In this document: in pieces, positions 1-7,801 of the stretch
How the letters are laid out: every line of letters begins with the position of its first letter
Numbering within the stretch: the stretch's first letter is position 1
Assembly (NCBI RefSeq): GCF_014596575.1
Contig: NZ_NASZ01000005.1
Span: 97,245 to 161,244, forward strand
DNA length: 64,000 nt
Source: Flavobacterium pokkalii
GTDB taxonomy: Bacteria; Bacteroidota; Bacteroidia; Flavobacteriales; Flavobacteriaceae
Direction: 5' to 3'
Translations under genes and position numbers: made by a program
Notes under the pieces: model-generated
Told to the model about the DNA's origin: nothing
The model's database searches: none
What the model saw: only the letters and a program-made list of their open reading frames with translations

Positions 1-428
1 TTAATGAGGAAATGAAGGCTTATGTGAGTGAAGAATTTAAAATTGCCAACATAAAAGTGGCCAATTATGCCGAAATTCACCCGTTTGAAAATGCCGATCG
101 CTGGTTTAAATCGAAGATTTCGTTACTGGCTTATGACGAAGAAAGCGGTAAGGAACGCAAGACCAATATGTATTTTTTGGTGCAAGCCAATGATGTAAAA
201 GAGGCTTATGACAATACGGTGCATACGATGAAAGGAACGATGGGGGATTATACGATTCCAGCCATTTCTGAATCGGCAGTTTTAGATGTTTTTCCTTATT
301 TCAGTGGTGATGAAGACGAATTAGAACAAGTAGAGCGTTTCAATGCGCTGAAAGCTTCCAAGCCGGTTGTTGCCGAAATTGAAGATCACATGGAATTTGT
401 AACCGAGGAGGAAGAAGAAACCGTGTAA
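1..428 (+). CDS. DUF4494 family protein, 5' end outside the window
   Basis: The reading frame is open to the left window edge (codons for N-E-E precede the first Met at 12), so the true start lies outside. The visible 138 residues match the conserved part of the DUF4494 family, small cytosolic proteins of Bacteroidota with no assigned function: an N-A-D-R-W-F-K-S-K-I segment near residue 28, a T-N-M-Y-F-L-V segment near residue 50, and an acidic tail rich in Glu. From memory, family members start about 40 residues earlier, which agrees with truncation. A strong hairpin terminator follows the stop. Identification is by family resemblance only; the function is unknown. Confidence 0.8.
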   Translation, partial: NEEMKAYVSEEFKIANIKVANYAEIHPFENADRWFKSKISLLAYDEESGKERKTNMYFLVQANDVKEAYDNTVHTMKGTMGDYTIPAISESAVLDVFPYFSGDEDELEQVERFNALKASKPVVAEIEDHMEFVTEEEEETV

Positions 429-449
429 TAATTTTTGCCATTTTATTAC

Positions 450-494
450 AATCGCAAATTAGAAGAAGAACGTTCTAATTTGCGATTTTTTTTT
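450..494. terminator. bidirectional intrinsic terminator
   Basis: A perfect 15-bp stem (450-464 with 473-487) closes an 8-nt loop and is followed by a run of T. It lies between the convergent DUF4494 gene and the TauE/SafE gene and overlaps the stop region of the latter, so it can serve both strands. Confidence 0.85.
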
Positions 495-1269
495 AGTTCC
501 AAATCACTTTCGAAAGTGTCACGATCCCGGTGATTAAAATTAAAATTAAGACAATGGATTTGAATTGTTCTTCGGAAATGCGTTCGAGGATTTTTTTTCC
601 AATATAAGTTCCAATAATACTAACTACCAGCAAAATAGGAATCAGGTACAAATCATGTTGGTGGACATAGCCGTTGTAGGTGTAAACAAAACTTCGGCTG
701 GAATCAATAGCCAAATCGATAATGGCTGAGGTGGCAATAAAAACCTCCATTTTCAGGTTGTAAGCTGCCAGCGTCATGCCGCGAATAGCGCCTCCGGTTC
801 CTAACAATCCGGCAATTAATCCGGATAAAGTTCCGCCCAATAGGGAATTGGAAACCGTAGGTTGGATGCTGAAATTTTTAAAAAACAAAAAAAACAAACT
901 CGTCACGATAAGAAAACCAGCCAGAGCCATTTCCAGAGTTTCGCTGTCGATATATTTACTGATAAAAGCGCCAACAATCACAAAAACAACTGCGGGTACG
1001 CCGATAGTAAGCAATAGTTTTTTGTCGAAACCTTTTCGGAAGAAAGCAATTTTAGTAAGGTTGCTCGAAACATGAAACAAGGCGGTAATTCCTAAAACCG
1101 AATGAAAATCCAAAAAATAACTGGCAATAGGCACGAAAAACAACGAAGAACCAAAACCTCCCACCGTTCCTAAAATTTCGGCCAGCAGCGCCAATAAAAT
1201 AAATAAGTATAAGTTTTCCAAAGCAATTAGTTTAGATAGGAATTTGCGCTTGTCTATGTAAAAATACAC
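493..1269 (-). CDS. TauE/SafE-family membrane permease
   Basis: This 258-residue hydrophobic protein has about eight membrane segments arranged as two related halves, each with a glycine-rich start: L-G-T-V-G-G-F-G-S-S near residue 33 and L-L-G-T-G-G-A-I-R-G near residue 155. That arrangement is characteristic of the sulfite exporter TauE/SafE family, inner-membrane carriers linked to export of sulfite, sulfoacetate or related organosulfur anions. The length is normal. The substrate cannot be told from sequence, and no sulfur gene lies beside it. The Met at 1269 is the first in frame; a later start is possible because the first 15 residues are not hydrophobic. The gene is convergent with the DUF4494 gene and shares its terminator. 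Confidence 0.8.
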   Translation of the reverse strand: MYFYIDKRKFLSKLIALENLYLFILLALLAEILGTVGGFGSSLFFVPIASYFLDFHSVLGITALFHVSSNLTKIAFFRKGFDKKLLLTIGVPAVVFVIVGAFISKYIDSETLEMALAGFLIVTSLFFLFFKNFSIQPTVSNSLLGGTLSGLIAGLLGTGGAIRGMTLAAYNLKMEVFIATSAIIDLAIDSSRSFVYTYNGYVHQHDLYLIPILLVVSIIGTYIGKKILERISEEQFKSIVLILILITGIVTLSKVIWN

Positions 1270-1354
1270 TAAAAATGATTAGCGCGGGTAGGGAAAACCG
1301 CTTTTAAGTTGTCTTACTGATAAAAGTAGTCTTTAACAACTAAATGATACGATT

Positions 1355-1819
1355 ATGAAAACGATAAAAATTTTGTTTGCCTTATTCTTTTTAGGGACAG
1401 TTACTCATTTGCAGGCGCAGCAAACCGCTGTAAAAGCGGAAGCAAATGTAAATGCTTATGCGGAGAAAATGAGTTATTATGAAAAAAGAGGAGCGGAAGA
1501 CGCTCAATTTGAGTTGGCTTTCGTGGCTAAAACCAAGGCGGAAGAAAAAGCCTTTTGGAAAGAGCAAAAAGCCTACGAGAAACAATTGAAAGCAAAGAAC
1601 CGAAAAGCTTACCGCGCCTATATTGCGAGTAAAAAAGAGGTTTATGCCGAACATTATAACCACTGTGACGCTCATTGTCACCATGATGCCGGTTTTTATA
1701 CCTATGCCGGTTATTATTACTACGGTTATGACAATCCCCGTTACCAAAGAAGCTACGCACCTTCATCGGTAAATACCCGAATAAGCGTGGGTACCCCAAG
1801 CCTGCGTTTAGGTCTTTAA
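1355..1819 (+). CDS. small secreted protein with His/Tyr-rich C-terminus, unknown function
   Basis: This is a 154-residue protein with a clear signal peptide (residues 1-21, ending L-Q-A-Q). The middle is Lys/Glu/Ala-rich and probably helical (residues 35-95). The C-terminal region starts with a compact Cys/His patch around residue 100 (H-x2-H-C-D-A-H-C-H-H-D), followed by a Tyr/Gly-rich stretch. The two Cys and five His could bind a metal, but that is inference. I do not recognise a family. The gene stands alone, divergent from the permease, and is followed by a hairpin terminator. Its signal peptide and even codon use argue that it is real and not a shadow. Confidence 0.7.
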   Translation: MKTIKILFALFFLGTVTHLQAQQTAVKAEANVNAYAEKMSYYEKRGAEDAQFELAFVAKTKAEEKAFWKEQKAYEKQLKAKNRKAYRAYIASKKEVYAEHYNHCDAHCHHDAGFYTYAGYYYYGYDNPRYQRSYAPSSVNTRISVGTPSLRLGL

Positions 1820-1837
1820 TTGATTTTAAAGACTAAA

Positions 1838-1875
1838 AAATCCGTCTCGCTTTTTAAATCGGGACGGATTTCTGT
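1838..1875. terminator. intrinsic terminator between convergent genes
   Basis: A 12-bp stem (1838-1849 with 1860-1871, one G-T pair) closes a 10-nt loop. It sits between the small secreted protein and the 3' end of the nitrate transporter gene. The stem ends in A/T runs on both sides, so it may act in both directions. Confidence 0.75.
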
Positions 1876-1938
1876 TTAAAATAAATGATAATCAAAACTT
1901 TAAATTTGTGTCTAAATACTCTTGGATTTAAAATTGTA

Positions 1939-3330
1939 TTATTTTGATTTTACAAATGCGAAAGCAGGTTCTTTGCTATCTACATTGATAACTTCGTTTT
2001 CTTCTTTAGTTTTAACGGCAAATTTTACTGCTAAAACAATAACTCCGGTAATCAGAATGATAATTCCTAAGATGTAAAAAGCATTCGTATAATCAATTAA
2101 ATCTTTAGTTTGTGCTACGCCTGTTTCGTTAATTACATCTCTGGAAAATTTAACTGCTTTTGCTTTGAATAAGAAAGCAATCAGCATCGCTCCGATATTT
2201 CCACCCGCTCCTACAATTCCGGCAACACTTCCTACAGCTTTTGGGTTTACGAATGGTACAAGACTATAAGTAGCACCGTTTGCCATTTTTAAACTTACTC
2301 CAAATAAGAACATTAAAAAGATAGCCACACCTAATTGATCAGTCATTCCAAAGAAAATAATTCCGATACCTTCTAATACAAGTAATAAGGCAAGCAATAA
2401 ATTTTTACCTGAGAAACCATAGCTTTTACCCACTTTATCAGCAACAATTCCTCCCAGTGGTCTTGCAAAAAGATTGATTAATCCAAAAATTCCGGCGCAG
2501 ATTCCTGCTGTTTTTAAACTGGCTCCAAAAGTGTCTGTGAAATAAATTGGAGCAAAATTATCAATAGTGATTTCAACACCAAAACAAGCAGCATAAGCAA
2601 TAGTTAAAACCCAGGTACGGTAATCTTTAACCGCCAGCATAAAGGTGTTTTCTTTATTTTTATTTTCAATACCAAGTTCTTTGTAGTTCCCATTTGGTAA
2701 ATCTTTGGTATATCTGAAATAGATAAAAGCAAAAAACAATAACATGAATCCCGGAACAATCATGGCATATCTCCAGCTGTCCTGTTCTGTGCAAAGTCCT
2801 AATCCTACACATCCTGCAGCAATAATTGGCATCATAATATTAGCTAATCCGGCACCAGCATTTCCAAATCCACCAGCTGTTGCATTAGCCGTTCCTTTGA
2901 TTGATGGGGCAAACATTACCGAAGTATGAAATTGTGTGATAACAAAAGAAGCACCAATAACACCAATAGCTAATCTGAAAAGGAGGAAACTTTCATACGA
3001 TTGTGAAGTACCGATTAAAAATACCGGTATGGAACAAACAACTAATAGCCAGGTGTAGGTTAATCTTGGTCCAAATTTATCCACTAATCTCCCGATTAAT
3101 AATCTGGCGATGATCGTTGCAGATACAGCAGCAATTTGAATGTTACCTAATTGGTCTTTAGTAAGATGTAATTGCTCTTTAGCTAATGGCATAAGTGATG
3201 ACATTCCAAACCATGCAAAAAAGGAAAAGAAAAAGGTTAACCAGGTAATATGGAACGTACGCATTTGAACGCCTTTAGCACTAAAAATATTTAATTTTGA
3301 AAGCGGTTGATTTGTTGAAATTGAACTCAT
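1939..3330 (-). CDS. narK: NarK/NasA-type nitrate/nitrite transporter (MFS)
   Basis: The 463-residue product is a major facilitator protein with about 12 membrane segments. It carries the MFS loop motif around residues 78-90 (A-R-L-L-I-G-R-L-V-D-K-F-G) and the nitrate signature region with G-G-F-G-N-A-G-A-G near residue 152, plus a related G-A-G-G-N-I-G-A segment in the second half near residue 375. These two glycine-rich motifs distinguish nitrate/nitrite porters from other MFS carriers. The role is uptake of nitrate or exchange with nitrite across the inner membrane. No nitrate reductase gene is adjacent in the window. The upstream gap of about 520 bp carries repeated TGTCTAAGTG words that could be regulatory or repeat debris. 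Confidence 0.88.
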   Translation of the reverse strand: MSSISTNQPLSKLNIFSAKGVQMRTFHITWLTFFFSFFAWFGMSSLMPLAKEQLHLTKDQLGNIQIAAVSATIIARLLIGRLVDKFGPRLTYTWLLVVCSIPVFLIGTSQSYESFLLFRLAIGVIGASFVITQFHTSVMFAPSIKGTANATAGGFGNAGAGLANIMMPIIAAGCVGLGLCTEQDSWRYAMIVPGFMLLFFAFIYFRYTKDLPNGNYKELGIENKNKENTFMLAVKDYRTWVLTIAYAACFGVEITIDNFAPIYFTDTFGASLKTAGICAGIFGLINLFARPLGGIVADKVGKSYGFSGKNLLLALLLVLEGIGIIFFGMTDQLGVAIFLMFLFGVSLKMANGATYSLVPFVNPKAVGSVAGIVGAGGNIGAMLIAFLFKAKAVKFSRDVINETGVAQTKDLIDYTNAFYILGIIILITGVIVLAVKFAVKTKEENEVINVDSKEPAFAFVKSK

Positions 3331-3850
3331 TTTGCAAAAAATTAATTGTTATCATTATTTTTTTCTAAGTAGCGAACTTATGTCTAAGTGTTTTACTTAT
3401 TTAAAAGACAAAATTAGTTGCATTGTTCGGATTAAAAGTTGCGAAAACACAGTTTTGGTAAAATAATTAAGTATTTATACGTAAGTATTGTGTCTAAGTG
3501 AGCTTAGGGAGCTACGTGAGAATACAAAAATCCACAGTTTACAAGGGATGCAAGGCTGTGGAGGCGGTAATCCTGAGAAGTTAGAAAATTTTCTAAGTAT
3601 TGAGGATATTTTTAATTTTCTTTGTCGTTTGTGCGAAAAGACTTTTTTAAAGATATGGAACTATTAAGAGATTAAGTTGCCTTAAGGTTTTTGTTCTTGT
3701 TGCAAACGAGAACCAGAGTTTTTATAATTATTCTCAATCTTGTCATTCCGAAGAATGAGGAATCTCATCAAGTAATTCTATAAAGTAAAATGCCACACGA
3801 AAGGATTCGTGCGGCAGCGTGGGCACAGAATGCAAATCCTAGTTATCGAG
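3331..3850. other. gene-free gap upstream of narK with repeated words and repeat debris
   Basis: No convincing ORF is seen. The word TGTCTAAGTG occurs exactly at 3381-3390 and 3491-3500, and TTTTCTAAGT at 3361-3370 and 3589-3598. At 3741-3768 there is a stretch of a kind I recall as common in Bacteroidota intergenic DNA (GTCATTCCGAAGAATGAGGA), and an 11-bp hairpin with a 4-nt loop lies at 3791-3816. The region probably holds the narK promoter plus degenerate dispersed repeats. Confidence 0.5.
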
Positions 3851-4672
3851 TTAAAAATATTCATAAGTATATTTTCTGAAGTATTCTTCTTCAGCGCCAT
3901 TCAACCTACCTTTTTGTTCAGTAATTAGACCTTTTTTATCGTATTTTGATTTGCTCCACATTGTTAAAATACCATCTTCAAAATATTGTTCGTCAATTTT
4001 GTTTCCTTGGTTATCATATTTGTATATCCAGATATTTGTTCTTCTGCTATTTTGGAATCTCGATATTTTGGTTGGATTATTATTGTTGTCATATTCGAAT
4101 GTTTTATAGAAAAAGATAGTATTGTCAGGACGATATCTGACCATCTTTGTTATTAAATTTTGATTGTTGTATTCATACTTGTCCAAAAAGAATTTGTTGG
4201 ATAAATTTTTACCACTATAATACCATTTTTCTTCAATAAGATTTCCCTTTTCATTATAAGTATATAGCCATGTTTTTAAACCTTCAGTTTTCTGTATTGT
4301 TTGACCGGATGTATTTATGTCATAAGATGATTTCTCAATTGATGGAGTACCAAATAAAAAATTCGTTTTTTCAATTAAATATTCTTTTGAATCATATTTA
4401 TATTGATTTTTAATTTCCTTTTTTAATGGTGGAATGGAAGAAACGGATTCAATTAATAAGCCTTTAGGATTGTATTTCCATTGAAATAATAGATGACCAT
4501 CACCTGTTTGTGTGTCATTTTTAAGTTTAAAATCAAATACTTTAATACATTTAATATTGTTGTTTTTACATAAATGTTTGTCAATGTTGTTTGTGTTATT
4601 TTCTTGTCCCTGAATAAATGAGGATGTAAAACCTAAAAGAGTTACTAGTAAATATTTAACTATAATATTCAT
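3851..4672 (-). CDS. secreted YD-repeat-like protein, unknown function
   Basis: The 273-residue protein has an N-terminal signal peptide (about residues 1-22, ending I-Q-G-Q). The rest is built of degenerate repeats of the pattern Y-x-Y-[DN]-x2-[GN]-x-[LIK] followed by two or three polar residues, for example around residues 87, 134, 165, 188 and 218. This is the beta-strand repeat style of RHS/YD proteins, which usually form secreted shells or surface structures. Here it is short, with no RHS core or toxin tip. The gene is AT-rich and isolated between repeat-bearing gaps, so a recent arrival is possible. The function is unknown, and a role as an outer-surface protein is only inferred. Confidence 0.65.
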   Translation of the reverse strand: MNIIVKYLLVTLLGFTSSFIQGQENNTNNIDKHLCKNNNIKCIKVFDFKLKNDTQTGDGHLLFQWKYNPKGLLIESVSSIPPLKKEIKNQYKYDSKEYLIEKTNFLFGTPSIEKSSYDINTSGQTIQKTEGLKTWLYTYNEKGNLIEEKWYYSGKNLSNKFFLDKYEYNNQNLITKMVRYRPDNTIFFYKTFEYDNNNNPTKISRFQNSRRTNIWIYKYDNQGNKIDEQYFEDGILTMWSKSKYDKKGLITEQKGRLNGAEEEYFRKYTYEYF

Positions 4673-4870
4673 ATTCTGTTTTTATTTAAATTATATCTTA
4701 CCAAAGATATACACTCCTAAATAGAATTATTTATATCATAAAAATGAAGAGGTGTGTATATGTTTCAAAAATATAAAAACTTTTCTTACTTGTAAAAGTG
4801 AATACAATACAAAATACAATTACATTAAAAAAAACTCTTAATGCAACTTAATCCCTTAATGGTAAAAAAA

Positions 4871-5422
4871 CTATCGTTTATTATTAATAATCTCAGCCAA
4901 AAGTTTCTTGGCTCTTAGGAGTTTGATTTTGACGTTATTGAGGGGTTCGTCAATTTTATTGGCTATTTCCTGATAGCTCATTTCTTGAAAATAACGCAGT
5001 TGGATCACTTCCTGATAATGCGGTTTCAGTTCTTTAATGTATTGCAGTAATTGCGAGAGGTTTTGCTCGGTAATCAGTTCGTCTTCTTTAGACGGCGTGG
5101 TATCGGCAATGTTGTAGGCTTTCTGGTCTTCCTGTTCGGTAATTTCCACAAAAAGACTCGATTTTCTTTTGCGAAGCATGTCGATATAAACATTCTTGGC
5201 AATCGAAATCAACCAGGTGTTGAATTGGAATTCGGGATTGTAAGTAGCAATTTTGTCAAAAGCTTTCGAGAAGGTTTCTATGGTAATGTCTTCGGCGTTG
5301 GTTTCGTTTTCCGTGCGCTTGAGCATAAAACCATAGACCTCGTTCCAATACTGATTTAGCAGAAAAGTAAAGGCCGATTGATCTCCCCGTTTGGCTTTTT
5401 CGATTTGAGTACTTATTTCCAA
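4871..5422 (-). CDS. RNA polymerase sigma factor, ECF subfamily
   Basis: At 183 residues this is a typical two-domain ECF sigma factor. Region 2 covers about residues 20-90 (N-A-E-D-I-T-I-E-T-F-S-K-A-F, then F-x-T-W-L-x-S-I-A-K-N, the core-binding and -10 recognition parts). Region 4 covers about residues 125-178, with the helix-turn-helix E-M-S-Y-Q-E-I-A-N-K-I. The start codon lies inside the 3' end of the upstream glycosyltransferase gene (10-bp overlap), so the two are co-transcribed and probably translationally coupled. No anti-sigma factor gene is adjacent; the next gene downstream is an unrelated secreted protein. The target genes cannot be inferred. Confidence 0.88.
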   Translation of the reverse strand: MEISTQIEKAKRGDQSAFTFLLNQYWNEVYGFMLKRTENETNAEDITIETFSKAFDKIATYNPEFQFNTWLISIAKNVYIDMLRKRKSSLFVEITEQEDQKAYNIADTTPSKEDELITEQNLSQLLQYIKELKPHYQEVIQLRYFQEMSYQEIANKIDEPLNNVKIKLLRAKKLLAEIINNKR

Positions 5423-6519
5423 TTGACCGGTTTTGAAAAAATATTAGTTAAAAACACATTGAATTGGGTAAAAACCAATGCGAATTCAATGAAGGGAAAC
5501 CAAAATTTGATGTCTTTTTCTTTGAGTTTCCCTGCCGAAAATCCTACGGCAATCCAGGCGCATAAATAACGTAAACCGATTAAAGCGGTTACCACAATCC
5601 ATTGGAATTGGAAAGCCAGTAAAACTATTGCCAGAATAAAAAACAACAATTGGGAACTGTAAAAGAAAGCCAACTGAAACTGGTCAATTGCTTTGTAATG
5701 CTTGGCAGTCGCTACGTGGCGTCTTTTTTGGGTAAACCATTCTTTATAGGTTTTTTTGGGTGCCGAATACGTAAAACTTTCCGGACTGTAAGCCACAGTA
5801 GTATTTCCTCCGTTAGCTGCCTCGTTAATAAATAAATCATCATCACCGGAGCGCACCTGAATGTGGTTGATAAAACCGTTTACCCTGAAAAATTCTTCTT
5901 TTTTATAAGCCATATTGCGGCCTACGCCCATGTACGGATGTCCTAATTTTGCCCAGGAAAAATACTGAACCGCAGTAAGCACCGTTTCGTAACGAATGAT
6001 TTTGTTCAGGAACGAATTGGCTATTTTTTCATAGCCTCCGTAGCCTAAAACAATCGTTTTATGTAAGGTAAATTGCGAACTCATAGCCGTAATCCAGTCT
6101 TTTGATGTTGGGTAACAATCCGCATCGGTAAATAGCAAATATTCTTTTTTAGCCGCTTTGATTCCTAAGGTCAATGCATATTTTTTATTGGCCCAAAATG
6201 CTTCATTGTTTTGAACCTTAACGAGACGAATGTTAGAATATTGTTTCTCGAAAGCTTCAAATAATTCTAAAGTGTTATCACTCGAAGCGTCGTCGATTAA
6301 AACAATCTCAAAATCAGGGTAGTTTTGTTCGGCTAGAAGCGGCACATATTTGGCCACATTTTCTTCTTCATTTTTGGCACAGACAATAACGGAAATCGGA
6401 ATTCTTTTGGGTGTTATTTTTTGCGCTTTGGCGAAAGCAAATTTCCCAAAAACACCTAAATAATACGCAATTTGAATAGCAACAACAGCAATAAAAAAGT
6501 AAAGAATCAGTATAAGCAT
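5413..6519 (-). CDS. membrane-bound family 2 glycosyltransferase
   Basis: This 368-residue protein has one N-terminal membrane segment (1-25), a GT2 catalytic domain (about 42-270) and two or three C-terminal membrane segments (about 282-360). Key motifs are V-I-V-C-A-K-N-E-E-E-N near 45, D-D-A-S-S-D-N-T near 77, the metal-binding T-D-A-D near 131, G-D-D-D-L near 227 and Q-K-R-R-H near 269, which takes the place of the Q-x-x-R-W acceptor motif. The enzyme would transfer a sugar from a nucleotide donor on the cytosolic side of the inner membrane. Its acceptor is unknown; no polysaccharide cluster surrounds it. It is first in an operon with the ECF sigma gene and has a TACCTTTG -7 box 40-50 bp upstream. 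Confidence 0.85.
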   Translation of the reverse strand: MLILILYFFIAVVAIQIAYYLGVFGKFAFAKAQKITPKRIPISVIVCAKNEEENVAKYVPLLAEQNYPDFEIVLIDDASSDNTLELFEAFEKQYSNIRLVKVQNNEAFWANKKYALTLGIKAAKKEYLLFTDADCYPTSKDWITAMSSQFTLHKTIVLGYGGYEKIANSFLNKIIRYETVLTAVQYFSWAKLGHPYMGVGRNMAYKKEEFFRVNGFINHIQVRSGDDDLFINEAANGGNTTVAYSPESFTYSAPKKTYKEWFTQKRRHVATAKHYKAIDQFQLAFFYSSQLLFFILAIVLLAFQFQWIVVTALIGLRYLCAWIAVGFSAGKLKEKDIKFWFPFIEFALVFTQFNVFLTNIFSKPVNWK

Positions 6520-6540
6520 CGGTGTTTAATGGGTTATTAA

Positions 6541-6558
6541 TCCCGAAAGCTTTCGGGA
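6541..6558. repeat. 18-bp perfect palindrome TCCCGAAAGCTTTCGGGA
   Basis: A perfect palindrome just downstream of the predicted transcription start of the glycosyltransferase gene, so it would lie in the 5' leader. Related palindromes occur at 10139-10158 and 13092-13109. Confidence 0.8.
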
Positions 6559-6563
6559 GTGTG

Positions 6564-6571
6564 CAAAGGTA
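6564..6571 (-). promoter_or_regulatory. -7 box TACCTTTG for the glycosyltransferase/ECF sigma operon
   Basis: On the minus strand this exactly matches the Bacteroidota -7 consensus TAnnTTTG and lies 45 bp before the glycosyltransferase start. No good TTG -33 box is seen at the expected distance, so this is a moderate call. Confidence 0.5.
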
Positions 6572-6642
6572 TGAATAGAATTAGGATTTGGAAATGATAG
6601 AATGTGAATTTTACAAGAAAAATTTGAGCCTTGATTTTCGGG

Positions 6643-7656
6643 CTAAATAATGTTGACTTCGGCTTCTATTTTTATTCCAAAAGTTTCTAAAACAGTTTGT
6701 TGTACTTTTTTAGCAACATCCAGAATTTCCTGTCCGGTTGCCTGTCCATAATTCACTAAAACCAGCGCCTGATTTTTATGAATTCCGGCATCGCCAAATC
6801 GTTTTCCTTTTAAACCGGCCTGTTCAATCAGCCAGCCAGCCGGAACTTTGACTTCCGTGTCAGATACTTCAAAGAATTTCATCTCCGGAAATTTAGCGTT
6901 AATCTTTTCAAATTCCGTTTTAGAAATAATTGGATTTTTAAAAAAACTACCGCTGTTTCCCAGTTCTTTCGGATCGGGTAATTTGCTCTGACGGATGGCA
7001 ATCACGGCATTACTGACGTCTTTCAGTCCTGGGGTCGAAATGTTATTTTTAGCCAGTTCTCCCAGAATATCTCCGTAAGAAGTATTGATTTTATGGTTGC
7101 GTTTTGTTAGTTTGAATATAACCGAAGTAATAATGTATTCGCCTTTTACTTCGTTTTTAAAAATACTTTCGCGGTAACCAAATTTACATTCGGCATTGTT
7201 GAAAGTTTTCATTTCCTGAGTGGCAATATTCATAGCTTCGCAGGAAACAAAAGTATCTTTGATTTCGGTTCCGTAAGCACCAATATTTTGAACCGGAGTA
7301 GTTCCTACATTTCCCGGAATTAAAGACATGTTTTCCAATCCGCCGAAATTTTGGTCAATGGTCCAAAGCACCAATTCATGCCAGTTTTCACCCGCCTGAC
7401 TTTCAATCCATACAAAATCCTCATCTTCTTTGATGATTTTTTTTCCTTTCAAATCAATATGAATCACCAAAGCATCTACGTTCTGAGTGAGTAACATATT
7501 GCTACCGCCGCCTAAAATGAATTTTTTCTCGTTTTCATTTTGTTCCAAAATGCTTTTTAATTCGGCTACAGAATGAACCGCAACAAATAATTTGGCTTTG
7601 GCTTCGATACCAAAAGTATTGTAGTTTTTTAAAGAAAAATTTTGTTGAATTTCCAT
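6643..7656 (-). CDS. murB: UDP-N-acetylenolpyruvoylglucosamine reductase MurB
   Basis: MurB reduces UDP-GlcNAc-enolpyruvate to UDP-MurNAc with NADPH and FAD, the second committed step of peptidoglycan synthesis, in the cytosol. At 337 residues it is the long type I form. The N-terminal FAD-binding part begins L-K-N-Y-N-T-F-G, a classic MurB start, and has L-G-G-G-S-N-M-L-L near residue 48. The active-site region has N-S-G-S-F-F-K-N-P near 232 (proton-donor Ser) and P-A-G-W-L-I-E-Q-A-G near 272, and a Glu occurs near the C-terminus. The gene is alone; the gap upstream carries a large imperfect inverted repeat. Confidence 0.96.
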   Translation of the reverse strand: MEIQQNFSLKNYNTFGIEAKAKLFVAVHSVAELKSILEQNENEKKFILGGGSNMLLTQNVDALVIHIDLKGKKIIKEDEDFVWIESQAGENWHELVLWTIDQNFGGLENMSLIPGNVGTTPVQNIGAYGTEIKDTFVSCEAMNIATQEMKTFNNAECKFGYRESIFKNEVKGEYIITSVIFKLTKRNHKINTSYGDILGELAKNNISTPGLKDVSNAVIAIRQSKLPDPKELGNSGSFFKNPIISKTEFEKINAKFPEMKFFEVSDTEVKVPAGWLIEQAGLKGKRFGDAGIHKNQALVLVNYGQATGQEILDVAKKVQQTVLETFGIKIEAEVNII

Positions 7657-7715
7657 AAAAGAAAGTACGTTTTAAGTAGTCAATTGAAGCTTCAAAAATA
7701 GGAATTATAATTTTT

Positions 7716-7801
7716 GGTTTTACCGCAAAGACACAAAGTTTCCGCAAAGTTCGCTAAGTTTTGTGTTCTTAGCGTAAATCTTAGAGAACTTTGCGGTTAA
7801 A
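7716..7801. repeat. imperfect inverted repeat built of ACCGCAAAG words
   Basis: The left arm (TTTTACCGCAAAG near 7718) pairs with the right arm (CTTTGCGGTTAAA ending near 7801), and an inner pair involves CGCAAAGTTCGCTAAG against CTTAGCG. It fills the gap between murB and the downstream end of the next glycosyltransferase gene. A degenerate relative lies near 17789-17816. Confidence 0.55.
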
